Assembly (NCBI RefSeq): GCF_016107285.1
Contig: NZ_RCVQ01000005.1
Location: 62,001 to 126,000, forward strand
Direction of reading: 5' to 3'
Source of the DNA: Roseomonas sp. KE0001
GTDB taxonomy: Bacteria; Pseudomonadota; Alphaproteobacteria; Acetobacterales; Acetobacteraceae
DNA: 64,000 nt
Of the stretch, positions 8,242-16,917 are shown in pieces. Numbering within the stretch: the stretch's first letter is position 1; each line of letters opens with the position of its first letter. Made by a program: the position numbers and the translations under genes. The notes under the pieces are model-generated. The model was not told the DNA's origin. It saw only the letters and a program-made list of their open reading frames with translations, and did no database searches.

Positions 8242-9375
8242 ATGGATGGCCTGTCCTATCGTCCCGACAGCCTCGAGACCCTGGCGCAGGCCTTCGCCAG
8301 GGGAGCGGCGGCGCATGACCGGGAGGGCAGCTTTCCGCACGAGAACTTCGCCGCGCTCCACAAGGCCGGCCTGCTGGGAATGACCGTCCGTCCGCAGGAG
8401 GGTGGCGAGGGCGCCGGGCTGCCGCGTGCCGTCGCGGTGGTGCGCGCCATCGGTCGCGGCTGCCCGGCCACGGCCCTGGTGCTGGCCATGCAGTTCATCC
8501 AGCATCAGGCGATCGCCCGCAGTGCCGGCTGGCCGGAGCATCTGCGCGTCCTGCTCGGGCGCGGCGCGGTCGAGCGCGGCGAACTGGTCAATGCGCTGCG
8601 GGTCGAGCCCGAGCTCGGCACGCCGGCACGCGGCGGCCTGCCCGCCACCACCCTGCGCCGCACCCCCGAGGGCTGGCGGCTCAACGGCCGCAAGATCTAC
8701 TCGACCGGCGCGCCGGCGCTGTCCTGGATGCTGGTCTGGTGCCGCACCGAGGAGGCCGAGCCGCGCACCGGCATCGCGCTGGTTCCGGCCGGCGCCGCCG
8801 GGCTGCGCATCGAGGAGAGCTGGGATCAGGCGGGGTTGCGGGCCTCCGGCAGCCACGATGTGGTCTTCGAGGAGGTGCTGCTGCCCCTCGACCATGCCAT
8901 CGACTTCCGTCCGCCCGCCGCCTGGGGCCGCCCGGATGCCGAGCAGGTCGCCTGGAACACCCTGCTGATCGCGGCGCTCTATACCGGCGTGGCGCAGGCC
9001 GCGCGCGACTGGCTGCTCGACTTCCTGCGCCAGCGCGCGCCGGCCAGCCTGGGCGCGCCGCTCGCCACGCTGCCCCGCATGCAGGAGGCGGTCGGCCGGA
9101 TCGAGGCGCTGCTGCTGGCCAATGACCGGCTGGTGGCCGATGCCGCCCGGCGCGAGAGCATGGCCGTGTCCGATTACGGCCTGATCAAGACCCTGGCGGC
9201 GGAGAACGCCATCGCCGTGGTGCAGCAGGCCGTGGCGCTCTGCGGCAATCACGCGCTGGCCCGTGCCAACCCGTTGGAGCGGCATCTGCGTGATGTGCTG
9301 TGCGCCCGCATCCATACGCCGCAACCCGACAGTGCCTGGCTCGCCGCCGGGCGGGCCGCCCTCGGGCTGGCCTGA
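8242..9375 (+). CDS. Acyl-CoA dehydrogenase-fold flavoprotein (possible SfnB/MsuC-like desulfurisation enzyme)
   Basis: A 377-residue acyl-CoA dehydrogenase superfamily member. The mid-domain includes 'GWRLNGRKIYSTGAPALSW' and 'GLRASGSHDVVFEEV', the usual flavin-contacting beta-barrel motifs. The C-terminal helical bundle ends in 'LERHLRDVLCARIHTPQPD'. True acyl-CoA dehydrogenases and FMNH2-dependent monooxygenases of the DszC/SfnB/MsuC group share this fold. The next two genes are an SsuD-like monooxygenase and an SsuA-like receptor, so a role in organosulfur use is more likely than fatty-acid oxidation. This is inferred from context. Confidence 0.75.
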   Translation: MDGLSYRPDSLETLAQAFARGAAAHDREGSFPHENFAALHKAGLLGMTVRPQEGGEGAGLPRAVAVVRAIGRGCPATALVLAMQFIQHQAIARSAGWPEHLRVLLGRGAVERGELVNALRVEPELGTPARGGLPATTLRRTPEGWRLNGRKIYSTGAPALSWMLVWCRTEEAEPRTGIALVPAGAAGLRIEESWDQAGLRASGSHDVVFEEVLLPLDHAIDFRPPAAWGRPDAEQVAWNTLLIAALYTGVAQAARDWLLDFLRQRAPASLGAPLATLPRMQEAVGRIEALLLANDRLVADAARRESMAVSDYGLIKTLAAENAIAVVQQAVALCGNHALARANPLERHLRDVLCARIHTPQPDSAWLAAGRAALGLA

Positions 9376-9390
9376 CAGAGGAGATCCGCC

Positions 9391-10518
9391 ATGACCCAGA
9401 CCGACCCGAACCCGACGGGCGCCCTTGAATTCATCGGCATGATCCAGCCGCGCGAGCAGTCGGAGATCCATCCGGCGCAGGGCGAGGCGATCGATCCCGC
9501 CTATCTCCTGGCCTCGGCGCGCGCGCATGACGAGGCGGGCTTCGACCGCATGCTGATCGGCTGGTACAGCAACGGCCCGGACGGGCTGGAACTGGCCTCC
9601 TGGCTGGCGGCGCAGACCCGGAAGGTGGGCTTCCTGGTGGCGCACCGGCCCGGCTTCCAGGCGCCCAGCACCGCCGCCCGCGCCTTCGCCACCCTGGACC
9701 AGCTCAGCGGCGGCCGTGCCGCCATCCATGTCATCTCCGGCGGCGACGATGCCGACCAGGCGCGCGACGGCGACTGGCTGGACAAGGATTCCCGCTACGC
9801 CCGCACGGATGAGTACGTCTCGATCCTGAAGTCGATCTGGACGGCACGGCAGCCGGTCGATCACGAGGGCGCGTATTATCGCATCAAGGGGGCCTCGCCC
9901 GAGGTCCGGACGGTCCGCCGCCCGCACATCCCGGTCTATTTCGGCGGTGCCTCGGAAGCGGCGCTGCGCGTCGCCGGCCGGCATGCCGATGTCTATGCGC
10001 TCTGGGGCGAGACGCAGGCCCAGGTGCGCGAGATCGTGACGCGGGTGCGCGCCGAGGCGGCGAAGCATGGGCGGCAGGTGCGCTTCAGCCTGTCCTTCCG
10101 CCCGATCCTGGCGGAGACGGAGGAGGCCGCCTGGGCCAAGGCGGAGCGTATCCTGGCCGAGGTGCGGCGGGTGCGCGGCGCGGCGGCGCTGGGCCCGGCG
10201 AACGGCCAGCCGCAGAACGCCGGCTCGCAGCGCCTGCTGGCCGCGGCCGCTCTAGGCGACCGGCCGGAGGGGCGGCTCTACACCGCCATCGCGCGGGAGA
10301 CCGGCGCGCGCGGCAACACCACCGCCCTGGTCGGCACGCCCGAGCAGGTGGCCGAGGCCTTCCTCGAATACCACGCGCTGGGCGTGACCACCTTCCTGAT
10401 CCGCGGCTTCGACCCGCTGGAGGACGCGGTGGAGTATGGCCGCTCCCTGCTGCCGGCCACGCGCCGGCTGGTCGCGGAGCGGCTGGCCCGCCAGCAGCAG
10501 GGCGTGGCCGCCGAATGA
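9391..10518 (+). CDS. ssuD: LLM-class FMNH2-dependent alkanesulfonate monooxygenase-like protein
   Basis: A 375-residue bacterial luciferase-like enzyme close in length to SsuD. It has 'PGFQAPSTAARAFATLDQLSG' in core form 'RPGFQAP..AAR', then 'HVISGGDDADQARDGDWLDK' and 'RYARTDEYVSILKSIW', all typical of SsuD. SsuD cleaves C-S bonds of C2-C10 alkanesulfonates, releasing sulfite and an aldehyde, using reduced FMN from a separate reductase. A reductase gene is not present nearby. A GAGGAG ribosome-binding site precedes the ATG. The gene overlaps the downstream receptor gene by four bases. Substrate identity is inferred. Confidence 0.8.
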   Translation: MTQTDPNPTGALEFIGMIQPREQSEIHPAQGEAIDPAYLLASARAHDEAGFDRMLIGWYSNGPDGLELASWLAAQTRKVGFLVAHRPGFQAPSTAARAFATLDQLSGGRAAIHVISGGDDADQARDGDWLDKDSRYARTDEYVSILKSIWTARQPVDHEGAYYRIKGASPEVRTVRRPHIPVYFGGASEAALRVAGRHADVYALWGETQAQVREIVTRVRAEAAKHGRQVRFSLSFRPILAETEEAAWAKAERILAEVRRVRGAAALGPANGQPQNAGSQRLLAAAALGDRPEGRLYTAIARETGARGNTTALVGTPEQVAEAFLEYHALGVTTFLIRGFDPLEDAVEYGRSLLPATRRLVAERLARQQQGVAAE

Positions 10519-11486
10519 TCCGCCGCCGCAGCTTGATCCTTTCCGGTGCCGCGCTGGGCGCGGGGCTTTCCACGGGCCTGGGCGCGCCGCGCCTCCTGCG
10601 GGCGCAGACGCCCCTGCGGGTTGGCGACCAGCGCGGCAATGCCCGCGCCGTGATGGAAGCGGCGGGGGTGCTGAAGGGCGTCGAGGAGCGCTTCGCCTGG
10701 AGCGAGTTCCCCGCCGCCGCTCCGCTGGTCGAGGCGCTGAATGCCGGCGCCATCGACACCGGGCTGGTGGGCGATGCCCCCTTCACCTTCGGCGCCGCCG
10801 CCGGGGTGCCGGCCAAGGCCATCGCCGCCACGCGGGAGAACCGCGAGGGGTTGGCCATCGTGGTGCCGAAGGACAGCCCGGTCCGCTCCCTCGATGATCT
10901 GAAGGGCAGGAAGATCGCCACGGGGCGCGGCTCCATCGGCCATCAGCTGGTGCTGGCGGCGCTGGAGGAGGCCGGACTTGGCACCGACGCGGTGGAGCTG
11001 GTCTTCCTGCTGCCGGCCGATGCCAAGGCGGCCTATGCGCGTGGCGCCGTCGATGCCTGGTCCACCTGGGAGCCCTATGTCAGCCAGGAGGAGGTGCTGG
11101 CCGGCGGCCGGCGCGTGGTGCATGGCGGCCAGCTGACGCCGGGCCTGTCCTTCCAGGCGGCGCGGGACGACGCCATCGCGGCGCGGCGCGACGATCTGGC
11201 CGAGTTCGTCCGCCGCCTGGCGCAGGCCCGGGCCTGGGCCAATGCCAATATCCCGGCCTATGCCCGGTCCTGGTCGGCGCTGATGAACATTCCGCAGCCG
11301 GTGGCCGAGCACTGGTTCGCCCGCGCGCGCACCCGCGTCGTGCCGATCGACGACAGCGTGGCGGCGGACGAGCAGCGCAACATCGACCTCTACACCCGCG
11401 CCCGGCTGGTGCGGCGGCGCATCGCGGCGGCCGATCTGCTGGACGCCTCCTTCACCGAGGCGATCCGCGCCGGCAACGCGGCCTGA
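10515..11486 (+). CDS. ABC transporter substrate-binding protein, aliphatic sulfonate (SsuA) type
   Basis: A 323-residue periplasmic receptor. It starts MIRRRSLILSGAALGAG, a twin-arginine-like leader ending near residue 31 (LLRAQT). Family features include 'LVEALNAGAIDTGLVGDAPF', 'LDDLKGRKIATGRGSIGHQL' and 'AAYARGAVDAWSTWEPYV', all typical of SsuA/TauA-like proteins. It is coupled to the SsuD-like gene by an ATGA overlap. No permease (SsuC) or ATPase (SsuB) follows, so the receptor must use a transporter encoded elsewhere. Confidence 0.87.
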   Translation: MIRRRSLILSGAALGAGLSTGLGAPRLLRAQTPLRVGDQRGNARAVMEAAGVLKGVEERFAWSEFPAAAPLVEALNAGAIDTGLVGDAPFTFGAAAGVPAKAIAATRENREGLAIVVPKDSPVRSLDDLKGRKIATGRGSIGHQLVLAALEEAGLGTDAVELVFLLPADAKAAYARGAVDAWSTWEPYVSQEEVLAGGRRVVHGGQLTPGLSFQAARDDAIAARRDDLAEFVRRLAQARAWANANIPAYARSWSALMNIPQPVAEHWFARARTRVVPIDDSVAADEQRNIDLYTRARLVRRRIAAADLLDASFTEAIRAGNAA

Positions 11487-11509
11487 GCGGGCCGGCGGGG
11501 GCTCAGGCC
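11480..11509. terminator. Bidirectional terminator-like inverted repeat between convergent genes
   Basis: GGCCTGAGC (11480-11488) and GCTCAGGCC (11501-11509) are perfect 9-base complements with a 12-base GC-rich loop. The hairpin contains the stop codons of both convergent genes and could serve either strand. No T-run is present. Confidence 0.5.
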
Positions 11510-12687
11510 AGCTCCCGCCGCGCCAGCGTCACCCAATAGGCGGCGCCATGGATCAGGGCGGCGTCGTTGAAGTCGTAGAGCGGCGTGTGCACGGGGCGCA
11601 GGACGCCATCCGGGCTGGTGCCGTTGCCGGTCATCATGAAGGCGCCGGGCCTGCGCTGCAGCATGTAGGCGAAGTCCTCGGCGGCGGTGATCGGCGCCGC
11701 CTCGCGCCGCACCGCGGCCTCCCCGGCCAGGGCGGCGGCGGCATCGGCGGCGCGCGCCGCTTCCGCCGCGGAATTGACCAGCACCGGATACTCGGCCTCG
11801 AAGCGGATGGTCGCGGTGCAGCCCTGCGCCAGGGCGGCGGCCTCGGCCAGTTCGCGCAGCCGGCGCTCCAGGATGTCGCGCACCTCTGACCGGAAGGTCC
11901 GCGCCGTGCCGCCCAGCACCACGCTGGCGGGGATCACGTTCGGCGCCGCCGGCGTGCCGGCCGAGATGTAGCCGGCGCTGATCACCGCCGCCTCCAGCGC
12001 CGGGATGTTGCGCCCGATGGCGGCCTGCAGCGTCAGCAGGAACTGCGCCTGGGCCAGGGTGGGGTCGGTCGCGCGGTGCGGCATGGCGCCGTGCCCGCCG
12101 GTGCCCCGGAACTCCACCGCCCAGCTGTCCATCGCGGCGAGCATCGGCCCCGCGCGCGTGGCGAAATGCCCGACCGGCAGGCCCGGCTCGTTGTGCAGGC
12201 CGAAGACGGCGTCGCAGGGAAAGCGGTCGAACAGACCCTGCTCGACCATGGCGCGGCCGCCGCCGAGATTCTCCTCGGCCGGCTGGAAGATGACGTGCAG
12301 CGTGCCGCCGAAATCCGGATTCTCCGCCAGGTGGCGGGCGGCCGCCAGCAGCATGGCGGTGTGCCCGTCATGGCCGCAGGCATGCATCATCCCGTCCCGC
12401 TCCGAGGCATAGGGCAGGCCGGTGGCCTCGTGGATCGGCAGGGCGTCCATGTCGGCCCGCAGCGCGATGGCGCCTTGCCCAGGCCGGCGGCCGCGCAGCG
12501 TGCCGACGATGCCGGTGCCGGCCAGGCCGGTCGTCACCTCGAACCCCCAGTCGCGCAGCCTGCCGGCGACGATGCCGGCGGTGCGATGCTCCTGGAAGCC
12601 GAGTTCGGGATGGCGGTGCAGGTCCTGGCGCAGCGCGATGAATTCGGCTTCGTGACGCCTCAGCGCGTCGAGCAGGGCATTGTCCAT
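11503..12687 (-). CDS. M20 family metallopeptidase / aminoacylase-like amidohydrolase
   Basis: About 394 residues from the ATG at 12685-12687. It carries the M20D pattern: 'RQDLHRHPELGFQEHRT' near the N-terminus, 'MHACGHDGHTAMLLAAA' near 105 with metal-binding Cys/His/Asp, 'FQPAEENLGGG' containing the catalytic Glu pair, and a dimerisation domain with 'GTGGHGAMPHRATDP'. Relatives hydrolyse N-acyl amino acids, hippurate or indole-acetyl conjugates. The exact substrate cannot be read from sequence. Alternative upstream starts at 12729 (ATG) and 12744 (GTG) would add about 14-19 residues with no conserved content. Confidence 0.88.
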   Translation of the reverse strand: MDNALLDALRRHEAEFIALRQDLHRHPELGFQEHRTAGIVAGRLRDWGFEVTTGLAGTGIVGTLRGRRPGQGAIALRADMDALPIHEATGLPYASERDGMMHACGHDGHTAMLLAAARHLAENPDFGGTLHVIFQPAEENLGGGRAMVEQGLFDRFPCDAVFGLHNEPGLPVGHFATRAGPMLAAMDSWAVEFRGTGGHGAMPHRATDPTLAQAQFLLTLQAAIGRNIPALEAAVISAGYISAGTPAAPNVIPASVVLGGTARTFRSEVRDILERRLRELAEAAALAQGCTATIRFEAEYPVLVNSAAEAARAADAAAALAGEAAVRREAAPITAAEDFAYMLQRRPGAFMMTGNGTSPDGVLRPVHTPLYDFNDAALIHGAAYWVTLARRELA

Positions 12688-12813
12688 GGGGGTCCGTCGG
12701 TCTTCGCTGGCGATCTGAATGGCCGGCATCGTCGCCCCCGCCACGCGGGGCTGTCAAACCGGCGGCGTGGCTTGTGCGCCGCGGGCGCGCGGCTATGGTC
12801 GCGGGGCAGGAAC

Positions 12814-13995
12814 ATGATGGAAGGGCAGGGTATGGCGGCTGGATGCGCGGGCGGGACGGGATTGTCGCGGCGCCGGCTGCTGAGCGGCGCGGCGGGCATG
12901 GCCATCCCCCTCCTGGCATCGCCGCTTCTGGCCACGCCCCGGCTGGCGCGGGCCGAGGCGCCGGTGCGGGCCCGCGACCTGCTGGGGCGGGAAGTGGCGC
13001 TGCCGCGCCCGGCGCGCCGGGTGGTGCTGGGGCAGGGGCGGCACCTGGCGGTGCTCAATCTCCTGCATCCCGATCCCGCCAGCCTGGTCGTCGCCTGGAG
13101 CGAGGACATGCGGCGTGGCGAGGCCCGAGAATACGCCAAGTACCGGCAGCGCTTCCCCGCGCTCGACCAGTTGCCGAACCTCGGCCAGAACCTGGGCGGC
13201 GCCTCGCTGGAGATGATCCTGGCGGCGCGGCCGGACCTCGTGCTGCTGAGCCGCCGCAACCTGATGGCACTGGGCGAGGCCGGGGCGCAGGGTCTGCTGC
13301 GGAGTCTGGAAACCGCCGGCATTCCGGCCGCCGTCATCGACTTCTTCATCGCGCCGCTGCGCGACACGGAGCCGAGCCTCGAGACACTCGGCACGCTGAT
13401 CGGCCGCGAGGCCCAGGCCCAGGCGCTGCTGGCCTTCCATCGCGGCCGCATGCAGGCGGTCCGGACCGTGCTCGCCGGAGCCGCGTCGCGGCCCTCGGTT
13501 TTCATGCACGTCCATGCGGGCGGCACGGATTGCTGCTACTCGCCCGGGCGCGGGGTCTTCGACGACCTGATCCAGGCGGCCGGCGGGCGGAACATCGGCG
13601 CCGAGACCCTGCCGGCGGAGACCGGGCAGCTCAACCTCGAAGCCGTGCTGGCGCGCAATCCGGATGTCTATGTGGCCACGGGCGGGCCCTTCGGGGGGCG
13701 CGGCGGGGTCAGCCTCGGCGTGGGCGTCGAGGCGGCGGCGGCGCGCGCCAGCCTGGAGGAGGTCATCCGCCGCCAGAACCTGGGCAGCCTGCCGGCGGTG
13801 CAGGGTGGGCGGGCGCATGCGCTGTGGCACGGCTTCAATGATTCGCCGACCCATGTCATCGCCGTGGAAGCCATGGCCCGCTGGTTCCATCCGCAGGCCG
13901 CGGCGGCGCTTGATCCGGCGGCCAGCCAGGCCGTGCTGAACGAGCGCTTCGCCACGGTCCCTATGGAGGGGACCTACTGGACCGACATGGCCTGA
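12814..13995 (+). CDS. ABC transporter substrate-binding protein, iron-siderophore/cobalamin (FecB/BtuF) type
   Basis: A 393-residue exported protein. A Tat leader 'LSRRRLLSGAAGMAI' occupies roughly residues 17-31. The mature part is a PF01497-like helical-backbone receptor: 'RDLLGREVALPRPARRVVLG' at its N-lobe, 'EMILAARPDLVLLSRRN' in the middle, and 'LEAVLARNPDVYVATGG' in the C-lobe. Such receptors bind ferric siderophores, haem or cobalamin. No permease or ATPase gene is adjacent. It lies 38 kb from the siderophore operon, so a link to that siderophore is only a possibility. ATGs at 12817 and 12832 are alternative starts. Confidence 0.82.
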   Translation: MMEGQGMAAGCAGGTGLSRRRLLSGAAGMAIPLLASPLLATPRLARAEAPVRARDLLGREVALPRPARRVVLGQGRHLAVLNLLHPDPASLVVAWSEDMRRGEAREYAKYRQRFPALDQLPNLGQNLGGASLEMILAARPDLVLLSRRNLMALGEAGAQGLLRSLETAGIPAAVIDFFIAPLRDTEPSLETLGTLIGREAQAQALLAFHRGRMQAVRTVLAGAASRPSVFMHVHAGGTDCCYSPGRGVFDDLIQAAGGRNIGAETLPAETGQLNLEAVLARNPDVYVATGGPFGGRGGVSLGVGVEAAAARASLEEVIRRQNLGSLPAVQGGRAHALWHGFNDSPTHVIAVEAMARWFHPQAAAALDPAASQAVLNERFATVPMEGTYWTDMA

Positions 13996-14018
13996 GGGGG
14001 CGCGGCCTGAGGGGACGC
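13989..14018 (+). repeat. 15-base tandem direct repeat overlapping a stop codon
   Basis: GGCCTGAGGGGGCGC at 13989-14003 is followed at once by GGCCTGAGGGGACGC, identical at 14 of 15 bases. The first copy contains the stop codon of the receptor gene. It probably arose by local duplication and lies in a convergent gap that also has an AT-rich patch (CATAAGATATATTATG, 14054-14069). Confidence 0.7.
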
Positions 14019-14081
14019 GCCGGCGCCAGGCCAAGGCAGCGGGCCACAAGCTGCATAAGATATATTATGTAAAATTCCTTT

Positions 14082-14849
14082 TCAGGACAGCATGCGCGTA
14101 TCGCCGTCGATGCTGATCGCCTGGCCGGAGATGGTCCGCCCGCGCGGGCTGGCCAGGAAGAGGATCTGGTCCGCCAGCTGTCGCGGCGTGACATAGTCCT
14201 TGATGGAGGTGAAGGAGAAGGCAAGCCGCTCCATCTCCGCGAAGCTGATGCCCTTCTGCTGCGCCTTGGCCTCCAGCACGCGCCGTTGCCGGTCCCCGGC
14301 GACCAGCCCCGGCAGGATGGCGTTCACCCGGATGCCGTCATCGCCCAGCTCGATGGCGAGCGACTTGGTCAGCCCGATCACGCCCCATTTGGCGGCCGCG
14401 TAGGGCGCGCGCAGCGCGAAGCCATGCCGGCCGGCGGCCGAGGAGAGGTTGACGATGCTGGCATTGCCCGAGCGGCGCAGATGCGGGATGGCCAGCCGGG
14501 CGCAATTGAACTGGCTGGTCAGGCAGACCTCCAGGCAGCGGTCCCAGTCCTCCGGGTTGATCTCCTCCAGCCGCCCGGTCGGCCCGGCGATGCCGGCGTT
14601 GTTCACCAGCACGTCGAGCCCGCCGAGCTGCGCCAGCGCCGCCTCGAACAGCGCCGCCACCTCGCGCCGGTCGGCCACATCGGCGCGGCGATGGCCGATG
14701 CCGGCCGGCAGCGTCGCCAGCCCCGCCTCGTCCAGGTCGCAGGTGAAGACCTTCGCGCCCTCTTCCGCGAAGGCCTCGGCGACGGCGCGGCCGATCCCCG
14801 CCGCCCCCGCCGTGACCAGCACGCGCAGCCCCTCGATGCCCAGATCCAT
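14082..14849 (-). CDS. SDR family NAD(P)-dependent oxidoreductase
   Basis: A 255-residue short-chain dehydrogenase. It has the cofactor motif 'TAGAAGIG' near residue 13, 'NNAGIAGP' near 86, a catalytic Ser in 'IVNLSSAAGRHG' and the YxxxK pair in 'YAAAKWGVIG'. The C-terminus 'GQAISIDGDTRML' is typical. It lies 15 bases downstream of a GntR regulator on the same strand and faces a Liv-type transport operon. The substrate is probably an intermediate of the same pathway but cannot be named. Confidence 0.88.
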   Translation of the reverse strand: MDLGIEGLRVLVTAGAAGIGRAVAEAFAEEGAKVFTCDLDEAGLATLPAGIGHRRADVADRREVAALFEAALAQLGGLDVLVNNAGIAGPTGRLEEINPEDWDRCLEVCLTSQFNCARLAIPHLRRSGNASIVNLSSAAGRHGFALRAPYAAAKWGVIGLTKSLAIELGDDGIRVNAILPGLVAGDRQRRVLEAKAQQKGISFAEMERLAFSFTSIKDYVTPRQLADQILFLASPRGRTISGQAISIDGDTRMLS

Positions 14850-14864
14850 GATGCCGTTCCTCCT

Positions 14865-15554
14865 TCAGCCGGGCGGTAGGCCGCCCTTGTCGATGATGAA
14901 CTCCGCGGCGCGGACGATGTCCTCGGCGATGGCGGCACGCGCCGCCCCGGCATCGCCGCGCCGGATGGCCGCCAGCGCCTCGGCATGGCATCGCGCCGCA
15001 TGACCGGCGGTCAGCCGGTCGCGCGAGTGGCGCAGGTCGAGGTTGATCACCGGCCCCGCCTTGAGCCACAGACCGCCGATCACCTCCAGAAGGGTCGGCA
15101 GGCCTGCCGCGGCATAGACGGCGAAGTGGAAGTCGCGGTTCAGCGCCACCACCCGCCCGGTCTCCGGCGCCGAGCGGTCCAGCCGCGCCGCCGCCTCCGC
15201 CGCCGTGATCGCCTCCAGGGCGCGCGCATCGCACCGCTCCGCCGCCAACCCCGCCGCCCAGCCCTCGATGCCGGCCCGCACCTGGGCCAGCTCCTGGAAC
15301 TGGCCACGCGTCAGGCGCGGCACCTGAACGGCGCGGTTCGGCGCCACCTCCAGCGCCCGGTCGGCGATCAACCGGCTGACCGCCTCCCGCACCGGCATGA
15401 CCGAGACGCCCAGCGCCTCCGACAGGTCGCGCAGCGACAGCCGCTCGCCGGGCGCGACCCGGCCTGAGATCAGCAGCTCGCGCAGATGCGCATAGGCGGC
15501 CTCCGCCAGGGTACGGCGCTCGAGCACGGGCAGGCTGGCGATGGCGTGGTTCAC
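14865..15554 (-). CDS. GntR family regulator, FCD (FadR-like) subfamily
   Basis: A 229-residue regulator from a GTG start at 15552-15554. The N-terminal winged helix (about 13-80) contains 'GERLSLRDLSEALGVSVMPV' and 'REAVSRL', the GntR signature. The rest is an all-helical FCD effector domain with 'NRDFHFAVYAAAG' and 'HAARCHAEALAAIRRGD', which hold metal-binding Asp/His residues in this group. A GAGAGA motif precedes the GTG. A further GTG at 15605 lies inside an operator-like palindrome and is less likely. It is transcribed divergently from the importer operon at 15673 and is its probable regulator. Confidence 0.88.
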   Translation of the reverse strand: MNHAIASLPVLERRTLAEAAYAHLRELLISGRVAPGERLSLRDLSEALGVSVMPVREAVSRLIADRALEVAPNRAVQVPRLTRGQFQELAQVRAGIEGWAAGLAAERCDARALEAITAAEAAARLDRSAPETGRVVALNRDFHFAVYAAAGLPTLLEVIGGLWLKAGPVINLDLRHSRDRLTAGHAARCHAEALAAIRRGDAGAARAAIAEDIVRAAEFIIDKGGLPPG

Positions 15555-15596
15555 GGATTCTCTCTGGACAAGCCGGCGGCGATGGGCAAGCCTTGC

Positions 15597-15643
15597 TGTG
15601 ATCACAGATCACGATCCGTGATCGGTCAAGAAGCGGGATCACA
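15597..15643. promoter_or_regulatory. Clustered GntR-type operator palindromes
   Basis: Three linked sites: TGTGATCACA (15597-15606, a perfect 10-base palindrome), GATCACG-ATC-CGTGATC (15607-15623, perfect 7-3-7) and a further half-site GATCACA (15637-15643). They lie in the gap between the divergent GntR gene and the importer operon. Position and repeated GATCAC core suggest the GntR protein binds here and controls both directions. Confidence 0.65.
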
Positions 15644-15672
15644 GAATTCCGCCACGGAGAGGAACCGAGAGA

Positions 15673-16911
15673 ATGACCGAACTCCCCCGCGTGACGCGGC
15701 GCGGTGCCCTGCTCGGCGCCGCCGCCCTGCTGGGCGCCCCCGCCATCTCCCGGGCGCAGTCCGACACGCTGCGCTTCGGCCACCTGACACCGCGCACCGG
15801 CTTCCTCGGGCCGCTTGGCGAGTTCGCCGTGCAGGCGGCGACGCTGGCGATGGACGAGGTCAATGCCGGCGGCGGCATCAACGGCCGCAAGCTGGAGATC
15901 AGCTTCGAGGACAGCGTCAATCCGCAGACCGCCAATTCCAAGGCGGAGCGCTACATCCAGCGTGACGGGATCCGCTACATCCTGGGCGAGATCAACTCCG
16001 CCTCGGCGCTCGCCATCGGCCAGGTCGTGCAGCGCGAAGGCGCCATGTTCATCAACACCGGCGCCAATTCCGACGCGCTCCGCAGCACCGACTGCCGCCG
16101 CAACATGTTCCACATCGAGGGCCAGAACTCGATGTACGTGAAGGCGGTCGGCCGCGCCCTGATGGAGAAGGGGCTGATCCGCGACAAGAAGGCCTATGCC
16201 CTGACCGCCGACTACGCCTTCGGCCACGACCTGCTGAAGGTCGCCAAGCGCTTCCTCGGCGAGAATGGTGGCACCATCGCCAATGAGGACCTGATCCCGA
16301 CCGACCTGACGGACTTCTCGCCCTTCCTGCTGAAGCTGCGCCGGGCGCGGCCGGATGTGGTGGTGGCGAACCTCGCCGGCGCGCAGATCACCAACTTCCT
16401 GAAGCAGTATTCCGAGTTCGGCCTCGCCATGCCGGTGGCCGGCTTCGGCTTCGACACGGCGCTGGCCTGGGGCGCGGGATCGGGCAACTTCCTCGGCACC
16501 TGGCCGACCATGTGGCACCACCGGCTGGAGAACGCGGCGGCGAAGAAGTTCACCGCCGACTTCCGCGGCCGCTTCGGCCGGCCACCGGAGAACCAGGCCT
16601 GGGGCGACTACAACGCCGTGAAGATCCTGGCGCAGTCGATGAACGAGCTGAAGAGCAACGACGTCGCCAAGGTCGTCGAGCATCTGCAGAAGGGCGCCAG
16701 GTTCAATGTGCTGAAGGACCGCGAGAGCTACTTCCGCGCGCGCGACAACCAGATCATGACGGAGATGTACGCGATCTCCGCCCTGCCCCCCGCCGAGCAG
16801 AAGGACCGCTTCGACATCTTCACCTCCTCGCCGCCGATCCCGGGGCCGGGCGAGAGCCTGGAGGCGATCGCCTCCACGCCGGACGAGGCGAGCTGCACCT
16901 TCCCCAGCTGA
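15673..16911 (+). CDS. ABC transporter substrate-binding protein, branched-chain amino acid (LivK) type
   Basis: A 412-residue periplasmic receptor. The Tat-like leader is 'VTRRGALLGAAALLGAPAIS' with cleavage expected after SRAQ near residue 29. The mature protein has two periplasmic-binding lobes: 'LAMDEVNAGGGINGRKLEI' near 58 and 'PDVVVANLAGAQITNFLKQ' near 233. In this class the ligand may be an amino acid, aromatic acid or other carboxylate. It is the first gene of an operon with permeases, ATPases, a dehydrogenase and a BKACE enzyme, so the ligand is probably the substrate of those enzymes. An AGAGGAACCGAGAG purine run precedes the ATG. Confidence 0.9.
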   Translation: MTELPRVTRRGALLGAAALLGAPAISRAQSDTLRFGHLTPRTGFLGPLGEFAVQAATLAMDEVNAGGGINGRKLEISFEDSVNPQTANSKAERYIQRDGIRYILGEINSASALAIGQVVQREGAMFINTGANSDALRSTDCRRNMFHIEGQNSMYVKAVGRALMEKGLIRDKKAYALTADYAFGHDLLKVAKRFLGENGGTIANEDLIPTDLTDFSPFLLKLRRARPDVVVANLAGAQITNFLKQYSEFGLAMPVAGFGFDTALAWGAGSGNFLGTWPTMWHHRLENAAAKKFTADFRGRFGRPPENQAWGDYNAVKILAQSMNELKSNDVAKVVEHLQKGARFNVLKDRESYFRARDNQIMTEMYAISALPPAEQKDRFDIFTSSPPIPGPGESLEAIASTPDEASCTFPS

Positions 16912-16917
16912 TGCCGA

